Positions 34,226 through 46,891 of a stretch of 64,000 nt of DNA are shown in pieces (position 1 is the stretch's first letter; the number at the start of each line of letters is the position of its first letter). The stretch covers positions 7,960,769 through 8,024,768 of the forward strand of contig CM059624.1 in NCBI GenBank assembly GCA_030435675.1. Reading direction: 5' to 3'. The notes below the pieces were generated by a model that was not told where the DNA came from, did no database searches, and was given only the letters and a program-made list of their open reading frames with translations. The translations under genes were made by a program, and so were the position numbers. The stretch is from Steinernema hermaphroditum. Taxonomy: Eukaryota; Nematoda; Chromadorea; Rhabditida; Steinernematidae.

Positions 34226-35027
34226 TTATTTATCTCTAAGTTGTTTTGAAAGTCATGAATCATCACAACTCGCACTGTTCCCATCCACCTGGTCTCCGTC
34301 CCCTTTGGAAGGCTGGGCATGCTTGGAGCCAAAGATCGACATTCCATCTATCAACACGATCTACAAAACGGGAGAAACTCTGTGGCGCGTCTTAATTGGA
34401 TTGTCACTAAACTGTTACAGAGAAGTCATACGGAGATACTGTAGAGGAGAGAGGGATGCTGACCGGTATGACCACAAGTGGACCCTCCCACAGAAATAGA
34501 GAACGCTCAAAGAGGCTCAGCAGAAGTGACATCGAAGCGCAACATTGCGGCTGTCAGTGGCGTCACTCGGCCACTGGTCACCTACTTCCCGGCCCATCGA
34601 TCGGCTGTGCCGTCGCCGTCGCCGCCGGCGTCGCACTCCCATTAGCGAAGCACGGCGGCGATGACCTCGATCGATCGTCGTTCGGTCTATTTGGCTAATA
34701 ACGTCCAGTTAGTCCGCTTGGTTCTGCCGCGTCGCTCCGATCGTCTTTGTTTCGCTTCTTCGATCGATCGGTCATTGCCCCGTGACTAATCGAACCCGCG
34801 AGATCTCCGAAGTCGTCGCCGCGTCCTCCGAAGCCCTAATCCGTCCGTGCTCCCCTTTGTCCTCCGCCACCGTCTGTCACTCCTTCCCTCCCCGATTGGG
34901 AAACAATCGATTCCTCCCTTATCTTTCCCCGTTCACCTTATCTGTTTATATGGAGAAGGGGGCGACGTGCTCTTCTCCGCTTCTGACTCTCTTTCGAAAA
35001 CGTCTTTTCAGAAATCAGCCGACCGTC
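34226..35027. other. Intergenic region before the syntenin-like gene
   Basis: About 800 bp without a gene. It contains a 20-nt exact copy (34325-34344) of part of SDR exon 4 (33439-33458). The last 350 bp are pyrimidine-rich and end in TTTTCAG, 15 nt before the next ATG. Confidence 0.4.
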
Positions 35028-37164
35028 ATGGCCCTCTATCCTTCCCTCGAGGACATGGTCGTCGACCAGTACCAAAACGTGAGTCTTCCGGAATCCGCGA
35101 CCTCCGCTGCCATCTGTTCGTGGCGGAGTTTTTGCGAAAGATGAACAGATGCGAATTGCATCTAATCGAATAGTAAACTAAACGGTTTTCGATTTTTTTG
35201 GTCGAAGATCCCTTTCGCATCTGAAGACAAACTTTTGTTGATAGTGCAGAAAAGGGTGTCGCCTGATGCGAACGTGTTTATCACAATGGGAATTTGATCC
35301 CAAAACGATGCATATACACTTTAGGGGCGAATCTAAAGATTTAGCTTTTAGAAAGATTTTCATTGGACCTGTCGTATCAGCCCTCTTTTGCAGTTCACGA
35401 TAGACGGAATAAGCTCTTGGTTATGAAATTCTAACGTTAATTTGGGCTGAACTCTACCATGTTATCATCTAGGCCATAAGTTTCAGGCTGAGTGTCTGAC
35501 CTCCATGCAGCCATCGGCGCCTCACAGCTTCTTCCAACAGGAGCCACAGAACCCCCACTACGGTAGCACGGGGGCCGCCCCTCCGCCCGTGTACGAGTCC
35601 ATCGGAGGCGAGAAGCCTTCGAACTTCGAGTATCCGTCGCTCGTGCAGGACTACCGCGACATCGGCTCGTACCCAGGAGGTGAGCGAAAAGAAGGCGACC
35701 AGACGAAGATCTGTTTGTCGAGGCGCGGAGGGGCTTTTCTGAGTGATTTTCCACTGAAAACAGGAATCGATCTGTTTGTTTTTGGACAGAACGAGTTCTT
35801 GACCACTGCTTCTCCTCGACCACTTCTTACTCTGACCTCGAACCTCTTGTGACCACTCGAGGATGCCACTTTTTGTTCAGAGCGGGAGCTGACTACGTCG
35901 CCAACGTCTTCGACGTCCACTTCTCGCGGAGGCGCCGTCGTCGTCGCCCACAACGTGAGTCCTCTTCTGATCACCGGCCCTCCCCTCCGATCCCTCCGCC
36001 CGGCTCCTCTCCGGCCGACTGTTTCTGTTTGTCGATCGGCGTTCGGCGGTTGTCGCCATGATCCGCTCGATGCACAAACTCTGTCGGCGTCGGAAGAGTA
36101 TCGAAGAGCCGTTCTGTGACCTCGGAGAGGAGATCGCGGTGGAGGACGACGATTCGGACGAGCCGGAAGACGTCCGCTCCTTCCCCGGACCCGCTCTGAC
36201 TCCGTCTTTACAGGCACTGCAACCCTACGAAGTCTTCCAGAATGGAACCACAATGGTCGCCCCGATCACCAGCCAGAGCTCGGGCCTCGCCAAAGCGAAT
36301 GTCAGCCACGGAGTGCGTACCGTAGTCCTCTGCAAGGACCAGAACGGCAAAGTTGGAATGCGCTTCAGGAGCGTCAGCAAGGTTTGCCCACTTCCAAGGG
36401 CCACTGATCCCCAACGTCCTTCAGGGAATCTTCGTCCAGTTCGTCGCCGAAGGGTCGCCTGCCGCTTTGGCCGGAATGCGTTTCGGAGACCAGATCCTCC
36501 AGATCAATAAGTCCGAAGTGGTTGGACTCAGTCAGGACAAGGTGCGTTGCCCGGCAAACTGTGTTTGTTGTTTGCGAGTGACACGGATTATGCAGATGAC
36601 AGGGTGACGTTTCAGGCGATGGATTTGCTGACGAAATCGAAGAACGACGCCTGCATCGAGATGGCCGTCCGCGATCGGTGAGTGTCCGCGTCTTGTGGAA
36701 GAGACGTTTTAAGATAGGGCAGATGAGTGATCGTAACTAAGGAGAAGGTCCGGAAGGGAACCGTCGCGAAGTGATGCCCGATAAGTCCTCGAATCTTTCA
36801 GTCCCTTCGAGCGCGCCATCACCCTCCACAAGGACTCGCGTGGACAGCTCGGCTTCGGCTACAGCGACAACGAGATCGTCTCGATCGTGAAGGAGTCGAG
36901 TGCTTCCCGCAACGGCCTCCTCATCAACCACAGAATCCTCGAGGTCGACGGTCAGAACGTCATCGGACTGAAGACGAAGGAGATCCGCGAGATCCTCGAA
37001 GACGCTCCGAAGACCGTCACACTCACCATCATGCCCAACGAGCTCTACAATGAAATGATGAAGAAGTGAGCGAGGAGAGAGGAAAGAACACCCCTAAGCG
37101 CCCATCTTTCAGAATCTCGTGGTCCCTTATCCGCAAACAGGACCATAGCATTCCCGACTTCTAA
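35028..37164 (+). CDS. Syntenin-like tandem PDZ adaptor
   Basis: Eight exons (35028-35078, 35487-35679, 35881-35954, 36214-36381, 36425-36541, 36616-36677, 36802-37065, 37113-37164) give 326 aa. Syntenin binds C-terminal tails of syndecans and other membrane proteins and PIP2, acting in trafficking and exosome formation. The N terminus [15 protein letters not shown] is the syntenin hallmark with its YPxL-type (LYPSL) motif, and a second, EYPSL, follows at about residue 70. PDZ1 (about 140-220) has [17 protein letters not shown] and [11 protein letters not shown]2 (about 225-300) has [25 protein letters not shown] and GQNVIGLK. The tail [17 protein letters not shown] matches the family end. 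Exon 3 ([14 protein letters not shown]...) is supported by phase rather than similarity. The start follows a TTTTCAG acceptor. Confidence 0.93.
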
Positions 37165-37241
37165 GCCGCCCGACCACTCGGAAGACATATCGCACGCTGA
37201 CGGGTGGAACCATGTACAGCTTCTTCTGACCACCCGTTGCT

Positions 37242-37247
37242 AATAAA
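37242..37247 (+). terminator. Poly(A) signal of the syntenin-like gene
   Basis: AATAAA lies 78 nt after the stop codon. Confidence 0.6.
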
Positions 37248-40200
37248 TCTATCGCACTGTTGATAACTGACCTGAGAAGCAAAACGGCGACAATACTTTT
37301 AGGTTACAGAAGCGGAGAAAGTCTCGGAAAAAGAAGGAAATGTAGGATAAATTATGAAGTAAGATCACAAAAGATGACAAGGAACACATCACCTCTGAGG
37401 AATGAGCCCACGGAAATGCGCCGGAAGGGGCCCAACAGCTTTGAAACCTTCAGGGGCTTTATTGATGAATTAAATACATAACGGCATCGTGAATACGATA
37501 CCGTCGCCTTCGATGCGTTGGAAAGATGACATCGTGGAGTTTGCAGGAACACAGCGGCAGAATACTGCAAGAGATCAGTCGCTTCCATCTTGGTACGGCA
37601 GAGGAATCCAATCGCCTTGATGCTCCTCCTGGCTCAGCAACTGATTCTTTCGAAGGTGATCTTCGCGGCTAGGTGAGGCCACCCGTGACTGTTCAATTGG
37701 TTTTCGTCATCAACCATTGACTTCGCAAATGGGACACCAGTAAAGCTGAAGTTCTTATGACTTCCAGCGGCAGTGCTTGGGCGGGAGATACCAAATGAAG
37801 CGTGCTCAAGCAGAATTCTTGCGTTCAGAAGCGGCGAGGTCGACAAGTCATTATGAAGTCCTACCGTAGTACCTTGTCGATACTTGATTGTTTTCTTCTT
37901 GCTTTCTTTGTTTAAACTCACAGTGCTTGTTTATCGTGCTCATTTCACATATAGAATGCGTGTTCCTATTTATGCACGAACAGGCTTCATTAGAAACTAA
38001 AAATAGTCGCTAATAGTTATAGGAAAAATGCAAATCATAAACAAGAAAGCCTGAATAAAGTAGTTCGTGAAACGTGTCAAGTGAACTTTGAGTGAAAACA
38101 AAGGATGTTCCTTGAAAGGGAACAAAACTCCGAAATGCCTTCTTGGACAAACCTATCCAGTGGCTCCACTTCCGAAATCCACCATCACCCCAAATTCACA
38201 AGTTACTCAGCCCCTCAAATCAAAGTTCTCTCAGCGCTGAAACGAAGCAACCTTCTGGCCAAGAAGTCCAACTCGGCAGCTGTTGTCGACTACGTCTTTT
38301 CTGTCTTCAGGTGACATATTCCAAAGGAGACAATGCATTCACACCCACAGCGTTTACTTTGGAATAGGACGACGGCATAGTTAATGTTCCGAAGAAACAG
38401 GCACCTCGTGAGAATGCTCTTTTCTGTCGAAAACTAAACATCTGCCCTCCTACGATAGAATTTGTAACAACGTTCTATATAAGGAAGCTATATAACTTGT
38501 TTTCAACTTATGTGTTATTCTGACGCGCGTCCATGAAATACAATTTGGACCAAATTTTATTTTGAAAGACGGAAAAGAGGACCCAAATAGTTGGGGAAGT
38601 GGGTGGAATTTTTTGGGGTTTATATCGTTTCCGAAACTTTCCTTTCCTGAGACGTTTCTGTGTGCTTCTTAAGGCATTTTGTGATTTCGGTTAGGATCGC
38701 AGTGAAACGAGTATGCCAAACGGTGATCTTGTGTCCGAGAACAAAAACACAATTCACGTCCATGTCCCACACGCCAGTCCGCTTCTTAGTTCGTCTTTTG
38801 TCCTTTGGAGTCGTTCGTTAGTCCCAAGGACACATTATGCTCTTTCCCTTGTGATTCACCCGTTTCGAGAAAAACTCTGAAAATCTCAATTTTTTATCTC
38901 TCCGTGACGTCCCTTCCTAATCACCGTAATCATCTCGAATTGCTCTTCCCGTCACGTTCGAACGGTCACCGCAAACTCGAGAACCCGTCGGAAGTGCACT
39001 GGGAAGCAATTAAACGAAGTGAATTTAATATTTCCTCACAGAATGCGTCGCTTTTTGTTCAAGCTCTGCACTCCGCGTGCAACGATAAAGACCTTAGGAT
39101 GGATCGAATTTCGCTTTTTGTGAAGTTAACCAAAAGTGTGTCCAACGACAAGGAGCGTCTCCCAAGTGATGAACGCCAATTTGACTGATATTTGTAGAAC
39201 TTCGGATGTGGAGACCAGTGCCATATGGCCCTTTAGACCCTTTCTAAATTTAAGACCTGACAAGGAGTTTCTCACCAAGCGGGCTAGACACAAACTCTTG
39301 GAACGCTTTCATGCGGGCCATTCCAGCGATCCACGTCCAACGATCTATCCCAAGACAATTTGTTATTGTTTATCCAGGCAAGTGACTGTATGACTTCTAA
39401 GCTCCGAAACACTTTTTAAATGCATTTTAAGACAACCGAAGGACCACGGGAGACACGGAGAATCAGGCTGTCCAGAGCTTCACGTCAGAACGGAGATTTT
39501 CTATTTTGGATCTCCCCACGTGACTGACTCGTTTTCCCAGCTCTTGACCTCACCTTGCATCGTCAGCTACCGTAGACCGATGGGAAAGAGTCTACTTGCA
39601 CTGGGTCGGAACATTCCCAGGATCGCAGTTAAATATGTCTTTTCTTCATTGAGATCAAAGCCACTTTCAGCTAGCAGGCTTGTTCACCCTTCAATAGGTC
39701 CGCTGAACGATTTCTGAGCTCAGATCTGCTCTCTTTTCGGAATCGGAAATTTCGTCCATTGTGACGGAAACTTCGATGGAAAATAGTAATTAGATCGGAG
39801 CTGCGTATCGAAAAGAATTCGTGAGACGTTCCGAGAACGAGCGCAAACTCATTCTTCGGCTTTTCCCGAAATTATGAAAGTTACATTTGTTTTCCCTCCC
39901 CTTGATTGTGGCCTCGTTCGACCGTGATGTCACCACCGGAAGCGCGGCGCACGCATTTCCAAAGACACCAAAAAACGGGAAAGCTTCCTCTGACGTTTTT
40001 TTGGTCCCCAAATAAGGTTTATTGTGACGTAGACGTATTTTGGCGCCAATGCATATTTGGCTCTATTTTTGGACTACCAGAGAATAGTGTTCTCTGTATT
40101 TGAATGTCAACGAAAGTGGCATTTTTTTTTTTTTTGGGGGGGGGGGCTTTACCCCTAGAACCACATGGTTGGGACAAAGCCAGCTCCTCCAAACAGAATT

Positions 40201-43200
40201 CTTTTCCTTGGGAGTGTACTCCCTCTTATGAGAGGAGTCTTGTGGCTCCAGAGTCGTTTCTGTCCTGACAAGAATGTGTGTGATCCCCATTCCCTCCTCT
40301 ATTACCCCATTAGCAGCGAACGAGGGCACTCCGATTTTTGGAGGGACCACTAATGCCGTTAATTCATCGCTATTTTTACGTCTCCTCGATATTAATTCGC
40401 TTCTCCCCAAAGCTCCACTCAACTTGCAGCAACTATACGAACTCTCGCCGATCGGATTTAGTGTTTCCCTATTAGCGCTCTCCGGACTGTTTGTTCTGTG
40501 CATAATCCAAATCCCCTAATGAACACTTGCAGTGTCCGGTTTCCAGAATCCCTCCGGAGCCCGATCCTGGCTCCGGCGCCTCCCCCGCGATCGCGTCCGA
40601 TTTCGCCTTCTCGTGACCACCGGTGGAGGCTGTTTTCGATTGCACTTGATCGCCCCGGGCGACGAAATTAATTGAGAGAACGGCGTTGGTAAACAGAGGA
40701 GTTCTCGAGGCGCCTCGGGACTCTGGAGGCACCAGAAGAAGCGGAGATGAATTAATTATGGAGGTGGATGTGGCGGAGAGTTCCCTGTGTTCTGGTCGGG
40801 ACCCGGGCCTTCAACCCAGATTGCTCGTGATATCTGAGTTCTTTGAGGTTCGGAGATGCACGGGAAGTTCAACTATACGGTTATTGTTCTTAGACTCTCT
40901 CCTCGATTTCATTCCTCGATAAGAATGGCTTTTTCAAAAGAGCGGAAAACTTTCCCGATAGTGAACCATTCTCTAAAGTATGATCACTTTCTTTGTCGCC
41001 AGTTTTTCATCATCTTAGTCTGTGAACCCCTCGTGAATGTTGGTTTTGGTCGTATCCACTTCCTCTCTGCGTAATCGCAACTACAATCAGGCACAAGTCT
41101 TTGGAGGGCGCATGCCCAGCATGGCCGAGTGGGTGTTCGTCTTTTGGTCTTTGTCTCCTCTTTGTTCTTCGGAGGCTGCGAGGGTGTCGCCCTGACATCA
41201 TGGTCTTCTGTTGTCCCCCGTCTGCGTCCCGTCTGTGCATGCCGAATGTACTTTCTCGATTTCTGACAGAAATCGTCGAATGAAATTAGAGGAAATTAGG
41301 GAACAATTAGGCACAATTTATGAGGACATCCTGAAGACGCCCAGAGGGATTTGTCCAAGAAGAAAAGGAGGCTTCGGCGGCCCCATTTCGCACCCAAAAA
41401 CGGTCGTTTTACGGTTGGAGAGCAGTCATGAATTGTTTATTTGCGAAAAGTAATGCCTAAGAAGTGACCTTTGGGTCACGCAGTGACATCAGGAAAAAAC
41501 ATCTCGAGTGCATCTCGCGGAGTTCGACATTTCTGACGGATTCGGGAGGATCACACCAGGAGCGGGCCGTGGTCGGTGATCCTCTTGGGAGGGGATTCGA
41601 TTCGCACTTTGGGATCGCCGTGGAAGTGACCGTCTGCAGGAGTTCCACTTCCTCGTTTTCTACGGTTTCCCTCCAACATCTCAGGGTTTTTTTAGTAGAG
41701 GAGGCTTCTTCCATTCAGAAGTTCCCCGTTGTGCACTTCTTTGGGCACTTCTTCTGCACAGGTTTTTGTGTTTTCCTTTGGCACATTCCATCAGGATGTC
41801 CCGGTGACGTCCGGGCAGATGATGCGATGTTGCGTGATTTGTGAAAACCTTTGCGAAGAACGTGCACTTCCGCAACTGTAAACATGCACGCTTCCGGGCT
41901 GTCTACGTCTTGTAGTTCTCTCCATTTTTGTCATTTCCGAGGGAATCCTTGACAATGGGAATATCGCGGGTCACAGAGCCTTGTTGGTGACAAACTGCTC
42001 CGTCAGTGGCCTTATCGTTTACTTTTAATTCACTTTTTCTCACCAAAACATTCTATTTCGGGTTCGCTCGTAATAACTTTTATTTGATTCTTGCGTCCAA
42101 AGTGCCCTTTCGGAGGCACGAGAAACTCAGAAATGGAGTTATCGGGAGTTCCTTGGAAATCCGCACTCCAAGGGGTCCTGGTTGTGGCCCCGAGAGAATT
42201 CCGTTAGCACCTTGTATCCTCGGAATTATTCACTATTTCTGTTTTTTTGAGAAAGGATTTGTGACTCGAGTACGAATATTTCGCAGATTGTGCCAAAGTC
42301 CAAAGAGTTACAGGGGCGAGTGGAGCCGTAGTGGCCAAGGAGCACCTGCCCACCTGAGCTCCTCAATTTCTGCAAAACTACAAAAGAACGCCATTGTGTA
42401 CTCATGCAGTCGTTTGGAGAATCGTTGTGGGAACCTGCAGACAAATTCATCACTTTAATTACCCCTTGTTTTCTTCCTCAATTCCGCGTGGGAACCCAGG
42501 CCTCCTGGCTTATCCCTCCAACGCCTCCGATGTTTGTTCGTTTGTAATAACAATTGGCACAAAATCTCGTCGAACTTCGTCACAAATGGGATTACGGTAG
42601 CAAACGTGGCCCTTTCTGCAGGAACGGTCACCTGTCATGCCCTCTCACATCATCTCCTGCGGCTTCCTCGAGTTGCCATGTGGACCGTTCCTGCACGTGT
42701 CCAGGTGGCCCTCTCCTGCAGCCCCCACGAGGCACTCTGGCACTCTTTCCATCTCCCGTGAAATCGAATCTTCTGCACTCCTGCGTTGTTTTGGTTTCTC
42801 GATCTCCTCGAGCGTCCTCTTCAGAGAATTTCAAGCGGAAAACTCGGAGATCGCCCTTAAAAGGCGCTCCGTTCCGCCTGGTTCCCTCCGGACAAAGCAC
42901 CTGTGCACGCCTGAAGGCGACCGTCTGCGTGCGCTTTTGCATGAGACGAGCTCGGGACCGTCTCCCCTCGGCACTTATTAATTTCTGGATTTGCATTTCC
43001 TCCTCCCGAAATATCTCTTCTGCAGCGGGACGCTCCACAATGCACCCCTAATCGTCGGTTTTTTCGGGCTTTGTCGCTTATGAATAAGTGAGCGGTTCCG
43101 GCGGTCTCCAGGGCCTTCGAGACGACGACGATTCGAGTAAGACGACTTGTTTCCCTCGGAGCGCTCGAGATTAATTCTGTGCCTAATTCGCGACGATTTG

Positions 43201-46190
43201 TTTTGAGTTTCGATCCAAAAAAAGCCCCTCGACGACCTTCTAATTCGGCCTGCAAGCGGAGGTCTCCGAGCGCTGAGGGGGCGCTCCGGAGAAACATTTT
43301 ATCTTCTTCCTCTTCTGATCTATTTTGAAAAAGGAAGTAGTCCTCAGCTCCCATAAATAGCCTAGAAACACTCCACTCTCTCGATGTTTCTCTCCTTGTT
43401 TTTGCATTGGAGTGTTGCTCACTCCACCCGAGGCGCTTCGAAGTGCATCTGCTCCAAATACAGAACGCCTGGATGGATCGCCTAGGTCGACATTCCTAGA
43501 GCATTCGGGTGGGAGAGAGCGCGTCACTCCTTCCCCGGAGGGTGTTTTGATTCGTTTAGACTGCACCTCAATTAGTAGAATTGCCCCCAAATTGGGTTAG
43601 GGTCTGGCACTGAGGCGTGTTTGGAATCGCGAACTTCTTCTGATTCTGGGGAGAAAGGATTTCGGTATTTAGGGAAGCAGAGGAGACTAATTCGTTTGAA
43701 GGTAGACAGAATTCTGAGTTTGCGTCGGAAAAATACGCATTTCCGAGACGAAACACTTAGGTTCTGCGGCTGTTATGGGACGAAAACACGAGAGGTAATG
43801 CGATCTCCACGAATTAAGCGTCCATTGTTTTCGCTTTTCTCGAAATTAATCTCAATGAGAATCAGCGAAGGCGTGATTCTTCTCATGAGAGCGTCTGAGC
43901 CATGTGAGCCAAGTCCAGAGATCAGCGCTGCACCAAGGCTATCTCTTCGTAACACACGTCTTCGAAGAAGAAGAAGAAGCTTCTGTAGCTTCTCCGGTGT
44001 AAACAAGCTTTTCCGAGTCCAGCCTCCATCGACATCAGCCGCTTTTGTGGTCGCCGGATCGTCCTCATCACTTTTTAAACGACTTCCCCGTCCCGAGCCC
44101 ACGAAGTTCGTGTTTCTGCGCGTGGTTCCGTGCGTCCCTTCCGAATTCTGATTTCCGATTCCTCTCCAAACAAGACGCCTCTTCGGTCCCGCCCCGAATC
44201 CTCCTCGACTCCCACTTATGTCCAAACAAAGCGTCGAGGAACGTGGCCCCCTCCTGCCTACCGTACCCCTACGCCTCTCGCGGCGATCAGATGTCGCTCC
44301 CTGCGCACCCCTAATAACTCCGTTTCCCTTCTCTACTTCGCGGAGACAATCAAACGTCTTTTCGGAGAAACAAACAAATTAGATGTCAGCACACTAATTA
44401 GCCATCGCGTGTCCTGGCGCGACTCTGTCAGGAGCCGTAAAAAATTGCGCGACGTGGTCCTGACACGAAGGGAAAGGGCATCGGAAAGTGACGCGAATGT
44501 TCCCACGCGCTTTCCGACGGGCAAATCGCGGATACCGTACCCCTCTGAGACACTGCTTTGTAGCCATGATCCTTCCTCGCCATCTTGTCGTTTGCGCTGT
44601 CGTCGGATTCGCCGCCATTCTGAGGTGAGTGAATTGTTTTCCCGCAACAACGGATCCTCTGATTCATCTCGTCCAACACGCAACCCTTGTTTGCATTTCC
44701 CTATCCCCCAGCGATCTTCGCTCTAGGACCAAAAGTCGAGGTCCATTGACTGGGAAGATTAGCTTCCCCTTTGATTCCTTTTTGATGGTCCTAGGCTGGC
44801 TTGTTCTTAATGAACGCTTTTTCGAGGAATGTAGCGGAACTGCCGAAAACAATCTTCGCTACAACTCTGAGGAAATTGTTAATTTTTAATCTTGCTACTT
44901 GCGTTTCCTGAGAGTCTCTGAATCTCCCGGGGATTTCACAAACCATCTTCTCAGATGAATCACCCACATTCCTTAGGGGAGTTTGACGATCAAAACGTGC
45001 GTAACCAACCGGTTTCCCACTTGAAAACATCAGATTTTGGAACGATCAGAGGTGACACGAACGACTTCTGGAATCTCGCACGTTCCCTCGGCTCCCGACT
45101 ACTTTGAGGTGATTCTACACCCTCTCGAGGCTTCCCTCCCGTTTTTTGGTCTCACACCTTTCGAACCCCAGGGGTAAGGCTACACCAAATGGTGTGTTTT
45201 CGCGGCGCGCAGACGTGAGCGCGCTTCTCCCCATGAATAGGCGTTTTAAGAAGCGATCGCAAACAATCGTCGAATCGGAGAAAAAGGCTCACTGTGACGC
45301 AGTTCCTTTGATAGGATAAAAAACAATCCTCGGCTACTATCTGGAGGAGCTCCAGCTTACGAATTCCAAAAAGCATGAATCGGATTGTTTTGATGGAAGC
45401 AGGTGTAACCGAAATAGAGTACGTGTTGATTGGCAAGTGATTCCACGAATGCAAGGCTCGAAATGTTTTCGATGTTGACGATTTCCGGCATACTTTGAAT
45501 TTTGGATGAGGCGCTCAAAGTAGATGTCACATTCCAGACGACTTGCTTTCCTCTTCCGAATCCGAAGACATCGAGTTGAGTCACCTCGGTTCGTGTCTTC
45601 GTGGAACTGCTTTCCAATCGCCCCGTTTGGTTTTCGCTCTCTCGCGCCTCGAGGGTTTCACGAGAAGACGTCAAACTCTCTCTTCCTTTCGATCCCCCTC
45701 AATCCGTTGACTCACAAACACCCCGATGACGCACGTTCCGTAAAATCGCGAAAAGATCGCCTTCCGGCTCGTTGGGATTCCGTGCGGATCGGCCGCTTAA
45801 AGGTCGACTCCTCCGCTAATCGAATTCTCGAAGTTTCCCTTTTTGTCCGATCGAGCCAAATGAGTTTAGGCCCAGAAAAAACTTCCGGGGAGTACTCCGA
45901 GGCCTTGAGAGACGTGATCTCTGCTACGGCGTTTGGCCCCATAGATGACAAAGTGTTTACACCTTCTTCTACACACCGGAATTCCGAAAACGCCAATTAC
46001 GCCAATTTCCGGTGACGTCTCACGTTGTCTCCCATTATGTGCCTTACTCATCCCACAGATTACCCTCCCCAGTCACCTAATCGCCCCCTTTGTTCTCTTC
46101 CCCTCGACGTCCACGTGGGCCCTCCCCCGTCGCCGTCCCTCTCGGCCTCAGGGGAGGGGCCCTCAAGGGGCGTGGTTCCGCCACGCTCGC
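37248..46190. other. 9 kb gene desert between syntenin and the FLP-34-like gene
   Basis: No supported coding gene. Open frames occur throughout on both strands, for example a minus-strand frame at 37634-37921 that may be a decayed mobile-element fragment, but none shows a family motif or a splice series. It contains a T14G11 tract at 40122-40146, a hairpin (CAGAGAA-TAGTG-TTCTCTG) at about 40079-40097, and TACCGTA-type words near 37865, 39566, 42595, 44268 and 44537. Given the neuropeptide gene at its right end, cis-regulatory DNA is a reasonable reading. Confidence 0.45.
40122..40146 (+). repeat. T14G11 homopolymer tract
   Basis: Fourteen T followed directly by eleven G. This is a homopurine tract on the minus strand (C11A14 as read there), with potential for quadruplex or triplex structure. 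It is a plausible site of sequencing and replication error. Confidence 0.9.
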
Positions 46191-46196
46191 TATAAG
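46191..46196 (+). promoter_or_regulatory. TATA-like element of the FLP-34-like gene
   Basis: TATAAG in GCTCGCTATAAGACCCC, 54 nt before the ATG and following a GC-rich stretch, at a normal distance for a core promoter with a short leader. Confidence 0.55.
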
Positions 46197-46244
46197 ACCC
46201 CGCGCGTTAAGTTCGCAACTAATCCTTCACCCTCACCTTCCACC

Positions 46245-46778
46245 ATGGTCTCCGTTACAGTAATCCTCAGACACATCCTCCTGGTCGTTTTTATGGCAGT
46301 CCATTTCGCTTTCGCCAGGTTTATTGAACTAGACATGGACAGGTAATGCCTTCTCCTTCTTCTGAGCCCCTCCCCTCCTGGCCAGCCTCCAGAACCTCTC
46401 TCACCTTCTGTTTGTAGTGGCGCGGTGCCTCTCCACGAGAAGAAGTCGACCCACGACCTCAACGAGTTCACTATGGCCCTCAACGGCGCCTCGCGTCTCC
46501 GATACGGTAAACGCTCCGGGGGCCTCTTCGACCCTTCGGCCGACGACCAGTTCATCCCCGAGCAGTTCGACTCCTTCCCCGTCTACATGTAAGTCCCCTC
46601 CACCCCCGCACACCCTGCCGTACCTATTCAGGGGACAGCAGAAGCGAACGAGATCGATCTACAGTGACCCTCTCGCCCTCAAGCTCGTCCAGTCGCTCAA
46701 CGGAGCCGAAAGATTACGGTAGGTGCACGATAATAATCACAAAAATCAGCCGTCTTCTTCAGTTTCGGCCGTCGATAA
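46245..46778 (+). CDS. flp-34: FLP-34-like neuropeptide precursor (NPY/NPF family)
   Basis: Four exons (46245-46342, 46418-46588, 46632-46718, 46763-46778) give 123 aa. A signal peptide (ILLVVFMAVHFAFA) precedes two amidated peptide units: one ends ASRLRYGKR, the other GAERLRFGRR at the very C terminus. Both have the amidation Gly plus dibasic cleavage site, and EKK and QQKR sites bound them on the left. The pairing of an RLRY and an RLRF peptide with the NGA(x)RLR core matches the nematode FLP-34 peptides, NPY/NPF relatives that signal through NPR-type GPCRs. The last intron splits the penultimate Arg codon of RLRF (CG|T, phase 2), the classic position in NPY/NPF genes. Only six codon-bearing bases plus the stop follow in each of the last exon's two halves: FGRR and stop. 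Confidence 0.9.
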
Positions 46779-46885
46779 GCCAGCCGCTACCGTAATCCAC
46801 CGTAGTCTCGAGCGCCCAGTCGATCTCGTCCCCTTTGCTCTATTTATTTGCCAACATTTTCCACAGAAAATGTATTTCGGTCGCC

Positions 46886-46891
46886 AATAAA
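46886..46891 (+). terminator. Poly(A) signal of the FLP-34-like gene
   Basis: AATAAA lies about 108 nt after the stop codon. Confidence 0.55.

Noticed and set aside
37634..37921. Minus-strand 95-aa frame with ordinary-looking composition
   Set aside because: No start context, splice series or recognised motif. It could be a decayed transposon fragment, but there is no positive evidence.
42550..43050. Long open frames on both strands
   Set aside because: Frames overlap on opposite strands in a GC-rich stretch, with Arg/Ser/Glu-rich composition and no similarity or splice support.
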